A DNA stretch of 64,000 bases from Lycocorax pyrrhopterus obiensis (Eukaryota; Chordata; Aves; Passeriformes; Paradisaeidae), in the NCBI GenBank assembly GCA_014706295.1, contig JACSVZ010000015.1, forward strand, positions 54,743,535 through 54,807,534, given 5' to 3'. A program made the position numbers and the translations under genes. The stretch's first letter is position 1; every line of letters starts with the position of its first letter. The notes beneath the pieces were generated by a model, which searched no databases, was not told the DNA's origin, and saw nothing but the letters and a program-made list of their open reading frames with translations. This document shows positions 10,939 through 23,874 of this stretch, in pieces.

Positions 10939-13900
10939 AACTGCACAAATCTTTATATTAATCTACATTCAGGTAAAACTTTTAGGCTGAAGTTTAAGAG
11001 GTCTGAATTAGCTGTGTAGTGAAGAGCCTGTTCTGTGTTTATGAATGGCAGCACCAGAGGAAAATGCAATAAAAAATGCTATGGGGATGGTATACCCTGT
11101 AAGTATGTAGGGTACTTCACACAATGCACTGTACAGTATTGGGGCAAGCCAGTGTGCCTAATCAAACCCAGTATAATTATTTTAAGTGTGTTTTGGATTT
11201 GCTGAGTGGCCTCTGTTTAAGAGGAATACTCTTTCCTTGAAAATCTTACAAAAACAAGCCACTAACATGCACCAGCACACTGTGTGCAGTTACAATATGG
11301 CACTTGACCAGCAAAGATTATATTAATTGGAAAACAGTCCTCCTCTTATTCCTCACAAAGGCACAAGTATTTTTTACTGTATGAGGCTGTGCACCAAGCA
11401 GAGTTTCATCCCCTGTCTTGTCAGCCTGCAGCAGAAGGAGAGCAGCACTGGAATTGCCAAGCTGTCAGTCCTGGCACACGGCTCGGAGCACTCAAAGGCG
11501 GCCTCTGTTCTGCGTGTTCTCACTGAGCCAATAAAACGCCCTCCGAGGAATTTTCACACCTACTGACCAAATCTGAACACACAGTTATGTTAAAGTCTTG
11601 GGGAATAAACAAACAATAGGAGATTCCCAGAGCTATTACCAAGCAAATAAGTAATTCCAAAATTCTTCTTACCCGATGAAGGTCAGATGTGTACAGCTGT
11701 GAAGTCACTTTTGCAGTGCTTCAGGGCTGTTTGGGGCAATAGAAAACCAAGAATTCAGTGGTGCTCATAACGACTTCCTGCTCACATCAAAAATGTCTTG
11801 GATTTCTCACCAGTGTGAGGATTCTAATGATGGTATGGGCCTCTTTAATGTGGAAACATAACTCATGGGATATACTGTACATTACAGAGAAAAAAGGAAG
11901 GTTGTGTTTATAGGCAAAATATTGATGCATTTTAAATATTGCTTTTTCTAACAGGAAAGATTATTTCCGAAAGATGGAGCATATAACTGCTAAAGAGACC
12001 ATATTTCAAGGAAATATGGAAACTCAAGCCCATACCTGGACAGTTCTGTACATTCAGTGCTTTCTCATTGCAGCATGACAAGCAGACTTGCTGGACTCAT
12101 TGGGGTCTGACTGTGGGTATCAACAGCTCCTTCCTTTCCAGCCGTGTTGCTGTCTGTGGTAGAAGCCCAGCTCCTACCAAGTCAGAGCAGGGATCTCATT
12201 TTTGCCTCTGGAAGGCTGAGCTCAAAGTGCTTGTGTATGTAGCATGACACACTGAGTTGTGCTACAGCTACTGCAGGCTGAGCATGCCAGGGCACTTACT
12301 GGCCTGGGTTATACATCCCTGCAGATAGCTGAGAAACAGCCTGAAATTAGGATTGTTTTGGTCAAACCAGGGTGTCTGGCAAAGCTACAAAGAAATCAAG
12401 ATGACAATCTGAAAAACTTGATTCAAACTGAAGTTTAAAAAAAAGTTGCTTCCCACAAAATTACATCAATACAATCAAATTGACTCGGAAACAACTTCAG
12501 TTAAAGTGGTATTCTCTGTTTTACTGCAACGAGCGCTCAGTCTGACAACAATGTATGCTATGCTGTCTGGGTACTTGGATACCTTAGAGGAGCTAATACC
12601 GCTTAGCTACAACACAAACAACAGCAGCAAGAAAAAGCTCGCTGTTCAGTGGTTTTCTTGCACCCAGGATTGAAGGAAATCTCTGTATGTTTGGAGGAAA
12701 TAATGACTTGTCCCCTCTGGACACGATCCACACCAGATACGCTACCTGAGAAAATGGTGCAGAAAAACGTCTTTTGAAAAATGTGTGTAAGACCCCACTC
12801 TGAGAGCTCACTGACTACAGATTTCTGGCTGTAGACAATGGAAACTCAACGAGTTCAGTGTAGATCTATTACAAGCACTTTACAGTTACTTCATCAAAAG
12901 CCATTTAAAATTGGAGACATGTAATGTGTAATTTGAAAATTAACTTAATGAAGGGTGAAAGCCACTAGAAGACCTAAATCATTACTCTGGCGAGAATGAC
13001 AGAGTCAGAACACATTAGTCTTTAGAGATTCTTAAATGGGATTTTTTACTCATAATTAAAAAAACCAAATAAATAAACTTAACTTTGAATTTCATAGTTC
13101 TTATGCAGTAATTACAGGATCTTTTCATAGTTAAGTTATATGTAAATTTTGAGTCAATATAATTTTGAAAGTAAAGGAGACTTAAAAATACATTTGAAAA
13201 GATGTTGCCTCAGTTTATTTACATCTATGTTTCCTGTCTGAAGTAATAGAATGCAACTATTTTGTAATGCACCTTCAGATGGAAACAATTTAAGGTGGAA
13301 TCATCAGTACTAGCAACAGGCAGGGTATCCTGTCCAAGACATGATAAATAAACTGCTAAAAGGTCTTCGTTCTACATACTGAACTTATAGTTGAATCTTG
13401 ATAATGCCCACCTGGAAAAGCATATGAAATTACATAACCCAAACTTTAATCTTCCAGTTTGGTGTTGGAATTCACTTATCACAGCAACTACTGTACAAAC
13501 TAATATAAAAGTGAACAATTCTACTCTGCTTTACAGAAGTTATTCATTTGAATATTACACTTTCATCACTGAATTTGCCATGCATCCATTGATGAAATAT
13601 GGACATGCCAGATGAAAGAAACAATAAAAATATAATAGCATCCTGCAACTCATTACTTAGGCTATAGGAAGCCTAGACAGTATTAAGAATGTTTGGAAGG
13701 AGTTATGTATCTTTATTTTAAATAATGGAGTTTCATTCTTTTCCCATTTTAGGGGAAATTTCTTTTCTCATAAGAAATTAATTCTATGAGAAAATGCAGA
13801 TATACTACATGAAAAAGATCAAAAATAACTTTTCTTCACCTAACTTTTCCTTGTTATTTGTATCTAAAGACCTTGAAAGAATGGAAGTAAATTTTGTGCA

Positions 13901-14574
13901 CAATAACAAAGGAAAAACACCTGCTTTGTAGTGTGTAATGTTCCCATTTCTAGTCTTGCAGTCATAAGATTTGATCTTTAAAAATAGTAAAGCTCACTCA
14001 TATTTGAGTATTCATCTTCAATTTCACTTCCAATCTGAAATTCATAATTTGAGTCAGAAAGTTCAATATCAAGAATTACTCTCTATTTCCGTCCTTTGTC
14101 GTACAAAATAATATGAATAATATATTCTTCATCATTAGGATTTTTCAAGCTTTTCCACTCCCTCCTACTCATACTGTTCTATTCTGCTGCTTCTGAGGAC
14201 TTTTTGACAGTGAGACCAAAGGGTCATTTTTAGAAATGCAGTCTAAGTCTGATCATGCCTTTAGTTTCATTTTTCTCTCTTTTGATTGTGATTTTTTCCC
14301 TGTAATGACGATAATAATATAGCATGATTTTCCTTTTAAACTATTGAAACATCTGGAATTTTTGCAATCCTGTCTCTGGGGCTTTTTTTTTCTTGATCAG
14401 TGATTATTGAGTGTCTCCCTTTTCTTAGCCAGTTCTTTTTACATAGATAGATATTTAATTCTTTATTACCTTTCTTAAACCCTGCAGTTATTTCATCTTT
14501 CAGTCTGGAAGAATTCCAAAACCTTTTTTTCATAATTGTACTACTACTCATCTCCTTTTTTTGCAGAAAACTCT

Positions 14575-14606
14575 CTATATTAAATAATTTCTATACTAAA
14601 TAATTT
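14575..14606. repeat. Two-copy tandem duplication, 16-bp AT-rich unit
   Basis: CTATATTAAATAATTT is followed by CTATACTAAATAATTT, with one mismatch between copies. It is intronic (SLC41A2). Confidence 0.8.
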
Positions 14607-17247
14607 CAGCTCGCATCTTGAACAGTGCTGCATGTATTTACAAGCTTTTCTTATCAATTTTCTACAGCAGTTCATGCTAAACAGATAATTTTGGTACTGT
14701 ATTATTAGGCTTTTCTGTGATGTTCATCCCTTTATTTTTTCCTTCAAAACCAGCTGGTTTTCAGTTGAAAGAAGGAAGGCTTTCTTCTTCATAGCATGGG
14801 TGCAGGGCAGAAATGCACAGTGTTTATGCTGCTGTGCCATCTGCATGAATTTACTGACAGAAGTATCTGTCACTGATAAATAAATCTCACAAATCCTGAA
14901 GTGTCGTCTTGTAATGTCTCTTTGACGGCTTTTTTTTTTATCTGTCAGATCTTTGTGAGTCATTTATCACTTTGAATTCAAGACTGTCTTTCAAAAATTC
15001 AGCAAACTCATAGTAGGGCACTTCTTTTCTTTCTTTTTTTTCCAAAATAATTACTGATTGATGACTTTGATTGCCTTCTCTTAACGGTGATGAGAAGCAA
15101 ATCTTCTCGAAGACTTAGTCACATTGATTCTGTCTTGCGTTACAAACTAATGTGGGCTAATAGGTAACCATTTCCCAAGACTGTCAGTGAGTTTCTAGCC
15201 ATGCAAATGCATGATGGATGATAGCATTATTCCTTCACCAAGTGAAGGCTGGTGAACTGCAATCTCATAACTTACTCTGTAAGGACTAAGTTACAATTGC
15301 CATCACATACTGTGACAAGCACCAGTTAATATAATATACTATAACTTTTTCTTATGACTTGCAGAAGCCAGGCTTGTTATAATTTGCATTGTTTGTTGTG
15401 CACCCGTAAGCTAATACAGCAAAAATAATTATTTGGGAAGGTTCACAAAAGCTTAGTTTCCAAACTGCCCATATTTCACTGTAGTCTAAAGTCAGCTATT
15501 TCAGGGTGGAAAATATATAGACAACTGAAAGGCTTTCATGTCATGATTTTTAAGAGTCAAAAGTGTATACTGTCATCTAAATTGGACTGTGTATGTTATG
15601 TCTAATTGGTTGTGTTATATAAATGCAGTGTATATTTTTCTTGGAATGAATGCTCTCATCTTCCAATGGAACATGCATAACTATTGTGGATGTGGGGCGC
15701 TGCAGCGTCTTCTGAGCACATCCCGTAGGAGATGGGAATGTACAGGATCTTTTATAAACAGGCCTCTTTTTGTCTCTGTAAGAAGAAGGAGCTGACTCAA
15801 GGAATCTGATGGTCTTCCAAAGAAAACATCTGTTTTAAATATATTTGTTTGGATTCCAGTCAGCGCACCTAGGACTTGCATAATTAGCTTAGACTACAGA
15901 GTTCCCTTTTCAGAAGATACATTTATATAAATAAGCCATGCATTTTTCATTAAGCAAATACTCCTCCTTTCTCTTTTTTTTCTTTTTAATTACAAATTCA
16001 GGCTTGTATTTTAACATACACTTTTGCAAAGCAAAGATTAATTTTTTGTGTGACATTCATTTTGCTATACTTATAGTGGAGAAATGTCTTGCAACCATCT
16101 GATCAATATTTCAATCAATGAATGTATACATTTATAAGCATGCTTTTGATACCAATAATTGATTATTTACTAAATAAAATATTAGCGTTGTACTACTTTT
16201 TACTACTTTTGATACTGCATTATTTTGATATCTGCATTATTTTAAATGTAGTGAGTAGAGTTTTAAAAAATTAATCATGGTAGTAAATGTCTTGAGTTTA
16301 CCCTTCTTAAATATCTGATTAACTTAAAATACCTAAAATACAGAATTTATTTCGACTTAAGCAGCTCCTTAGAAACTACAAGAAGAAATGAAACTCAGTT
16401 AGTGGTCCTTTCTCCATTCATCTTGTGCCATTCCACACCACTTGATTGCACTGAACCAGAATCTCTTATCATACAGCTGTGCTGCATTAAAAGGATCCTT
16501 TTCTAAAATTGGGTTAATGATTATGCATACCTTTGGTATGAAGATCAAGCCTCTCAAATGTTCAGACATTCACAGTTGGGAATTAAATCTTTTACTTTGG
16601 GACAAATTCAGCCTGGAGTGACAATTTCATAATATATATTGCAGGTGTGCCTTATTACAGAAGGGCTGAAGATGGTATTTCAGGCATAAAAATAGGTTCT
16701 AGGCCATTTTTTGCAGTTCACACAACGCAGATGAAACTGTTCTTAATTTGACTTGTTGTTCTTCACATCACATCTGATTTCAGGTCAGTGCTAGACCTGT
16801 GGAAACAGGAGTTATGCCTGGGCTGAGCATATTCATGTGAAGCAACATGATTTGATTCTGAATTATCTCAAAGCCCCACTTATGCTCTCTCTGTACAGAA
16901 TGATCTGTTATGTGAGAAGTGCAGTTGCATGTTTCGTGGAACTTTTTTTGGTTTTTCTTGCCGTTTTCAGAAGGCCTCAAGCATAGACTGGGTGAAAAAT
17001 GCTGTCAGTAATTCAGTATGTTCCTTCCAGCTCTGCATGTGATTGAGAGAAGTTGGCTAAGCGTTCCTCTCTCTGGTTGTGGGCAGCTTTAGTCTGAAAT
17101 TCATTCATATTAATTATTTATATTTTTCAAAAGTAATGGTATACAGCAGTTCTGCTTGGTATGGAGACAATAATGTTGGCTGTTGAGTTCCTTTTGATGT
17201 AACTTACGTGATAATAATACAGATTTTGTTTGTTTGATGTTGTGTAG

Positions 17248-17433
17248 GTATTTACTCTGTTGTGGATTGCTGACTGGATGGTGCACCACTTCTGGAAAAA
17301 AGGAAAAGACCCTGACAGTTTTTCTATCCCTTATCTTACTGCACTGGGAGATCTGCTTGGAACTGCCTTATTAGCTATAGGTTTTCATTTTCTGTGGCTC
17401 ATAGGTGACAGAGATGGTGATGTTGGTGACTAA
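17248..17433 (+). CDS. SLC41A2: SLC41A2 terminal coding exon with stop codon
   Basis: After the TAG acceptor at 17245-17247 the frame opens in phase 0 and runs 61 codons to TAA at 17431-17433. It starts [20 protein letters not shown], then [20 protein letters not shown], and ends with [14 protein letters not shown]. The '[19 protein letters not shown]' block is the conserved SLC41/MgtE motif at the beginning of the last helix, where acidic and polar residues contribute to cation passage. The C-terminus matches the human protein almost exactly as I remember it. Together the three visible exons encode about the last 155 residues of a protein of roughly 570. The gene ends intact here and its 3' UTR follows. 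Confidence 0.97.
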   Translation, partial: VFTLLWIADWMVHHFWKKGKDPDSFSIPYLTALGDLLGTALLAIGFHFLWLIGDRDGDVGD

Positions 17434-18760
17434 TTATTCCAATGGATGCAATGACTTTTCCTGGAATATTACAAGACTGATCACTCCACACTTGAGGGTC
17501 CTCAAAGTGTTTGCTCCATTTGCTCTGAGTAAACCCTGTTGACACAGACGTAGAACAGCCTTAATGATTTTAGTTTGGTTTGCTTTTAAAAACTTGGATG
17601 GAAGTACGATACCCGAGACCTTTATTCTGAAACCAAGGTGAATTGCTGGTAGCTGAAGATACCTGAGTAGACACAATGAAGGGCAGATGAATCCTTTATC
17701 AAGTTTTAAATTTTTTAAAGATCTGTTCTTTTAAAAGGAGATTAGAGATTGTTCTTTTTGCTGTATTGCAAACCAGAACAATATCTAATTGCTCGTTGAG
17801 TGGTGGTGAAGAAGAGGATAAGACCTAATTAGTGGCTTGCCTTGTCTTTCCCTCCCAGGGACAAAATGGGTATATTTTTTCATTTTGCCACAAGAGTGGA
17901 TAGTAGACCTCAGATCAATTCATTTTCATAGACATTGCCTAAAGAGTCGATGATACGTTCTTACCTTGCAATTTCAGTGCTGTAGCTCTCTGACCATTGC
18001 AGACTTGATACCAATGACTGTTATGGTCCACACATTTTGTCACAGGCTTTATTTTCTGTATAGGAACATGACAATCAGCATTTATAAAATTAGACACTTG
18101 AAAAGTGTCTGCAGGACTGAGCCAGTTTTCTTTGTGCTAAAATGAGCAACCTAATTATTTTGCTGTTGAGATTTATTACAACAAAAATAGTAAAGGTAAA
18201 TAATAATGTGACACTGACCTGGTCAATAATAATGGGTGAATGATTAAAACTCCTTGTGTTGAAAAGTGTATGTTCATTTAGCAACTGAAAAGATGTTTAA
18301 CTAACTGATATTAATGGTGTTGTGGTGGCCAGTATCCTGATTTTAATGAAGTATTTAGAGGTGTTGGTTTAACTGTATATACTGATCCCTGCTTGAAACT
18401 TGCAGTATAAAAGATGAAGTTTCTTTTTTAGGCACTTAGGAAGTTACATAAACTTCTCAAATTCCAGAGCTATGTCATCAATTTCTAAGCAGAAGTCTCT
18501 CCTAACAGGGGATCTGCTTTCAAGCTCTGGAAATAATATGGTCAATAAGGAAAATTATGGCTTCTCAATGATTTCTCTTTTTTGTAGATGTGAATATTTC
18601 AAATAATACATTGATCATGAGGACTCTGATTACCATTTTGGAAAAAAACTAATCGCTCTGTTTTAAAATCTACAGGGAGTTCCTCACAGCAAATGTTTTT
18701 AAAGACTATAGCATACATCCTAAACACATAATTAAATAAACAAATCGTATTTTAAATGTT
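17434..18760 (+). other. SLC41A2: SLC41A2 3' UTR (inferred extent)
   Basis: This AT-rich sequence follows the SLC41A2 stop. I found no canonical AATAAA between the stop and 18735, so the UTR would be about 1.3 kb if that site is used. The small ORFs inside it (for example 17434-17676 and 18090-18284 on the - strand) have no recognisable family. The end coordinate is inferred; longer isoforms are possible. Confidence 0.5.
18735..18740 (+). terminator. SLC41A2: Candidate SLC41A2 polyadenylation signal AATAAA
   Basis: This is the first canonical AATAAA downstream of the stop codon. A TG/T-rich segment (TTTTAAATGTTGTGATTG) lies about 10-30 nt further on, as expected for a downstream GU-rich element. 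Another AATAAA occurs at 20068-20073 and could serve a longer transcript. Confidence 0.5.
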
Positions 18761-21700
18761 GTGATTGAAAGTTTTAAATTTTGAGATTTAAATTAGACAG
18801 CTGAATCAATTTATCAGCATATGGTTTAATCCTGTAAACATTAGTCATGTGCTTTATGCATACAAATGGTTTTTAATTTGATGGACCTACATTTGATGAG
18901 TAGATGACCTGGATAAGTGTTAATGGGACTTCTATATGTGTTGGTCACCTTAAACTCTTTAGAAGTTCAAAGTGTTGGCAACTTTGAAAATTAAACCAGC
19001 TACTCAGTGCCTACACATGGATTTAGATGCCTGAATTTTAGCTCCCTCATTTAAACCTTTTTATTTAAGTGTTTTCTTACAGTTATTATAATATAGTTGT
19101 TTGAATGAATCATATGTATTATGTCTTTTATTATGTGAGAGAAAGATAAAATCTTTCTAGCTTCAGGTTCTCTGACTTTTCTTAGTTTGTATTAATGTTA
19201 TTTAAAATAGTTTCTTGTATGTAGCATTGCAGGAGATATTAAATTGTTTAAAATGGAATAGATGTAACTCAATTTTTTTCAATAATGGTTATTTATTTTT
19301 GATACAGCTGTAGATGCAAATTTTTTTATTTCTGTTTGTACTGCCATCTGAATCAACTCAACTGACATTTCAAGCACATTAGAGTTACTGGACTTTAAGG
19401 TCATTTTAAAATGAATTGCAGGATTCTTAAAAATTTCTTGAGATACTTGCGATCTGTGCTTATCTGATGCATGAGGGAGTTGTAGTATTTAGTCATGGCA
19501 GTATCCTTAGTGTTTAGTATCCTAAATATTTTCCCAGTAAATAAGCAACTGTCGGTACGCTGTGACTGTTTAGATCACTGAACTGGAGAAGAAATGTTCC
19601 ATGGGTAAAATTAAGTAAAATTTGAAAAAGGGAAGTATATTGACAGACTGAAGTAATCTGGGCTTGGAAACAATAAGTGATGGAAAAGTGTAATGGGAAA
19701 ATTTGGTACTTCAAAAAGGGGGAAAGTCCATTGCATGGTTGAGAGAGCAAAACCCATATTGTGGGAAAGAAAAAGGTGCAAACTTTCACACAGCATTCAT
19801 TATGAGAGGCAAGAGCAAACAGAAGGAAGTTATTTGGAGAAAAGAATCAAAAGGCACAGCCAAACTTGTTTCTCAGGAAGGGAAGAAAAATATAACTTGT
19901 GTTGAAAGGACTTGGGGAAGAGGTGTAAAAAGAGATACTTTAGGGAATGGTGGAAGTGAGGGGGAAAAAAAAGAGTGCTCTCAAATATGATTAAAGAGGA
20001 GCTTGAGTGAGGAAAGAAGTACGACACTGATAAAACAGGGAAAACCTTGACATCTGGAAGAACAAGGAATAAATAATCTGTGATGTGGAAAGAGGTTTGA
20101 TTCCTATGTGAAAGGAGCATTTTAGGAACTTACAGGGTTTGCAGACTCTGCTACCTAGTATTAAGAAGGCAAAAAGCTCTTACCACGTTTCATGTATTCC
20201 AGCCATGAGGATAATATGGGAGGTGGCACAAAAGAGTGCTTGGATTCCAGAGAATTTTTTCAAGTACTCAAAAGCTGGACTCCCTAAACCAATTTTAATT
20301 TTAGTCAAGTCAGCCTCTTCACAGTGTTCCACCTACTTGATTGTTTAAACACAGCCCAGTAACAGTGAATTACTTCACTGTATGTGCGGGTAAGAAACGT
20401 TAGCAGAAATTCTGTCAGAGACAAATTGTGTGCTTTTTGTACTGCTCAAAACATACAATTGAAAGGGACATCCTGAGATGTTCTTGTCTCTTGTTATCAA
20501 AGCAGCCATATTTTATAATCTTGCAGATAAAATGATGACTTTTGGTATTAAAATTCATTAAGTCTTGTCCTCCTCTCAACCTGCCAGAAGATTCTTTCAA
20601 ACCTTCCTTTGTAATCTGCCTAATTAGGGCTCTGGCTGATTCACATCTCTTTGCTTTTGAGTCAGCATGGAGCACTTTCTTTGATTCTTGCTTATATCAG
20701 CTCATTCACCTCCTTTAAGTTGTGGGTCATCCTAAAGCTCCTCCTGCAACTTCTTGTACCATTTTCATTCTGCTGATGAGCTAGACCAGCCAGAAGCTCC
20801 AGGTGGTTTGCCTTACAAGTTACTGTCTGTAACCTGATGCTGAGTAACTCTTGGAGTGCTCTTGTTTGGCCATTCTTACTGTCTGCTCTTTTTTATCCTG
20901 TGCTTCAGAAAAATCTCTAAGGTAAGTAGAAGTACAGGCAGGTTGTTTGAAATGTGTGTAGTTTTCCATTCTGAAGGACTCTGTGACCATCTCAATTGCT
21001 CTGTGAGCGTGTATGAAAGGGGATAATCTCCTTTGTAAAGTACAGCCAGATGCAGCTTTAAAATTTGGAGTCAGTAGTGTTTCATACCATAGGTGTTTTC
21101 TTTTCCTGTGTAGTGCTTTGAAAATGATCATTCTAGTGAGCTACTGAATGACTCTGGCTTCTTTTTAGAGTAATTATATAGCCAGGATTGTTCCTCAGCT
21201 TTATTATGCTGTTTGACATAGGGGAAGATTCTTCTTTTAACAAATGTAGATCAATATTTTGATTTTTATAGCATTACTGTACACCTTTTCTTAATCTGTG
21301 ATGTTTAAATTGGCAAAATTATCTCCCACTCCCATGTTTAATATATTAATTTCACTGGGATTTTTAGAATGTTGATGAGAAACTGGTGAGCAGCAAATTA
21401 ATTTCACTTCCTTTTACAATTTGCAAACAAAATTAGACTTTTGTCATACAAAGATTAGAACAGCATGAGGATTAAGGCTTCACAAATGCAGTATAGTTTG
21501 CAGAATCAGGATTCAAAATAAGACCTATCATCTTTTTAATCTATTTGCTATTTCACTTCAGCTGTGAGCATCACAAAGAGCTCTCTTAAGTGCAAGAATA
21601 GCTCGGAATACACGTCAGGAAACAGTCGTATAAGTACTCTGTGAAATGAAGCATTTGAAATTCCTTATTATTATTGTAATGGTAAAATTGCTATTGCAAA

Positions 21701-23836
21701 TGAGATAGCCTCTTTAGAGGTGCAGAAAATGGCAACAGAATATGGTAATTGAATTATAATCGTCTTTGAAAAAAGTAAGGTAATGCTCACAAATAGTACC
21801 AAAATGACTGGAAGCTCTGTGAAGTCTCAGTAGGATTTTTCTTTTTTTTCTGGCTAGATTTTTTGTGATACCATACATTGTTTTAATTGTGTTCTCTAAT
21901 CCCTTCCTAATCATGTCAGTCTGTTGCTCAGTAATCTTTTGGATTATCATTTTTGCATACGTATTTGAAGTTAAAAAATCAGGTTTTTTTATATCAGTAA
22001 AGAACTAGGAAAGAGGTGTGTTTTGTCATTAAAGCCTCATTCTGATAGTCCTAAAGGAAAGGCTTTCTGTTAAATGAAAATTTGATCGTCATGCAAGCTG
22101 TGCATGAATACCCTGGGGAATCCAATATTAGCAAACATGAATAATACACAATTAAAGCTAAGAACCTGTAGTTTACTAAATATACAAGATTGCCATATTC
22201 TGGGTGGGTACCCAAGAGCAGGAGTCATTCAGCATTGGCAGGGCTGGATGGGCTTTACCTTCTCTGCAGCTAAAGAATTATTTTGATTTCAAGTCCTGCT
22301 AGTTGTTTATTTAATATGCAGGCTAGTTCATCATATCCTCTGTTTATGCTTTTATTTCTCAGTTCAAACTATACTTGAAATATGCTTCTTCCTTTACTTA
22401 GCATTCTTCATCTTGCTCTTTTGGGAGACTGTTTCCTCTTGAAGAGTTGCTTAAAGTCTTGAGAGGTCAAGGAAGTGCTTTCCTTGAATAATTCTAAATC
22501 TGCTTTTTGCAAGTGAAATAGGGTGCAAGTGAAATCCCGAATGAATTGTATGGGAGACATCTACTGACTTCTGAACAGATCCTCAAGATTTAATAATGCT
22601 AAGTCCTCAGATTTACATTCTAAGTTTTACTATGAATAGGATCTTTAAAAAGATTTTGTCTGTTTACTAACTTTTTTCTGTCATCTCCTGGTTCAGATTA
22701 ATGAAATTGTTGCCATATCCCATGTACAGTAGAATAGTATTTTAATAAATCTGACATTCTAAATGGTATTTCAAAACTTATGAGCAAAAATACTTGTTTT
22801 CTCCTTGAGAAGCAATCATCTGCTACTTTCCTATGAATCCTCATACTATAGTTAACTTTAGATCATCCAAAGCCCTTTTCCCCTCTTTTTGTTTCTGTTT
22901 TCTCAGTGCTGACACAGTTAATTATTTTATTACCTTATAGTATCCAGGGTTCTGGAGAAATATTCAAACATACTTCATGTCAATTGTTTTGAAGACTGAA
23001 CCAATTTTTACTCATTATACAGGAAACCTTAGACATGTCTGATTAATTCTGGTTCTAGGGAGACGAAGGGTAGGTTTGACTTAAAATAGATTAATATCTC
23101 TGGAGTTTGGAGGATTTCCAGAATCAAAGTGAACTTGCTAAGCTTGACCACATTTAGGTAACTGGCATCAGCTCAGGTACCAATTTGTGGAGAAAAGCTT
23201 GGATGATTTGGAGACAAAAGCAAGCTCTGTACTTGTCTGATACATGAAGATTGGCTGATCAGCTCTCTCTCTTTCATTCATTTCATCTCAATGCTTTGCT
23301 ATGGTCATTGTGGCTTCTTTAGACCCAACCCACTAAGGCCACTAAGTACTATTGTAGTGTGAAGTCTACCACATATGTATGGGGACTGTGGTCCGCCTGT
23401 AACAGCAGACAGCAAGGCCTTTGAAAAAAAGAAACCTTTAAAAAACGTGTGTGTCATTTGTGCAAAATGAAAGATCTAAGATGCTGTGAATTCAGATCTA
23501 AAAAGACATTCTCAGGTTTCATTTCCAGCTGGCCTTTGCTCTATTCCCACTTTAGAAAGCTGCTTCATTTTTTTTTAAAAGACTTTTTGGAAGCACTGTA
23601 AGGTTACTGAGCCAAAGAGCAGGAAATGCAGCTCTGTTAGACCCCACGTCTGGTTACGTGCCCTGTACATGAGACTGACATGAGCTGTGACAGCATTCAC
23701 CCCTCAGGGAGAACTCAATCCCCTGCTTTGAGCCTGACTGTAGAGCCTTGGCATTAAGCAGACTGTGGCCTCACACAGGGTTGTCACAGGGCTCTGAGTT
23801 GACACCAAGTCCATCAGTTCAAAGGAAGTCCAGTTC

Positions 23837-23874
23837 TGCCACAAAAATTGCATTTTGCCACAAAAATTGCATTT
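23837..23874. repeat. Perfect two-copy tandem duplication, 19-bp unit
   Basis: TGCCACAAAAATTGCATTT occurs twice back to back with no mismatch (23837-23855 and 23856-23874). Perfect identity suggests a recent slippage or duplication event, and the copy number could be polymorphic. Confidence 0.9.

Larger units (their letters stand above)
7295..17247 (+). other. SLC41A2: SLC41A2 last intron, about 9.95 kb
   Basis: The intron lies between the GTAAGA donor at 7295 and the TGTGTAG acceptor ending at 17247. It is AT-rich throughout. It contains a two-copy 20-bp purine-rich duplication (7585-7624), a 12-bp-arm inverted repeat (10713-10743), a run of ten G's (10929-10938) and a two-copy 16-bp duplication (14575-14606). 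I see no exon, RNA gene or intact mobile element. Confidence 0.85.
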
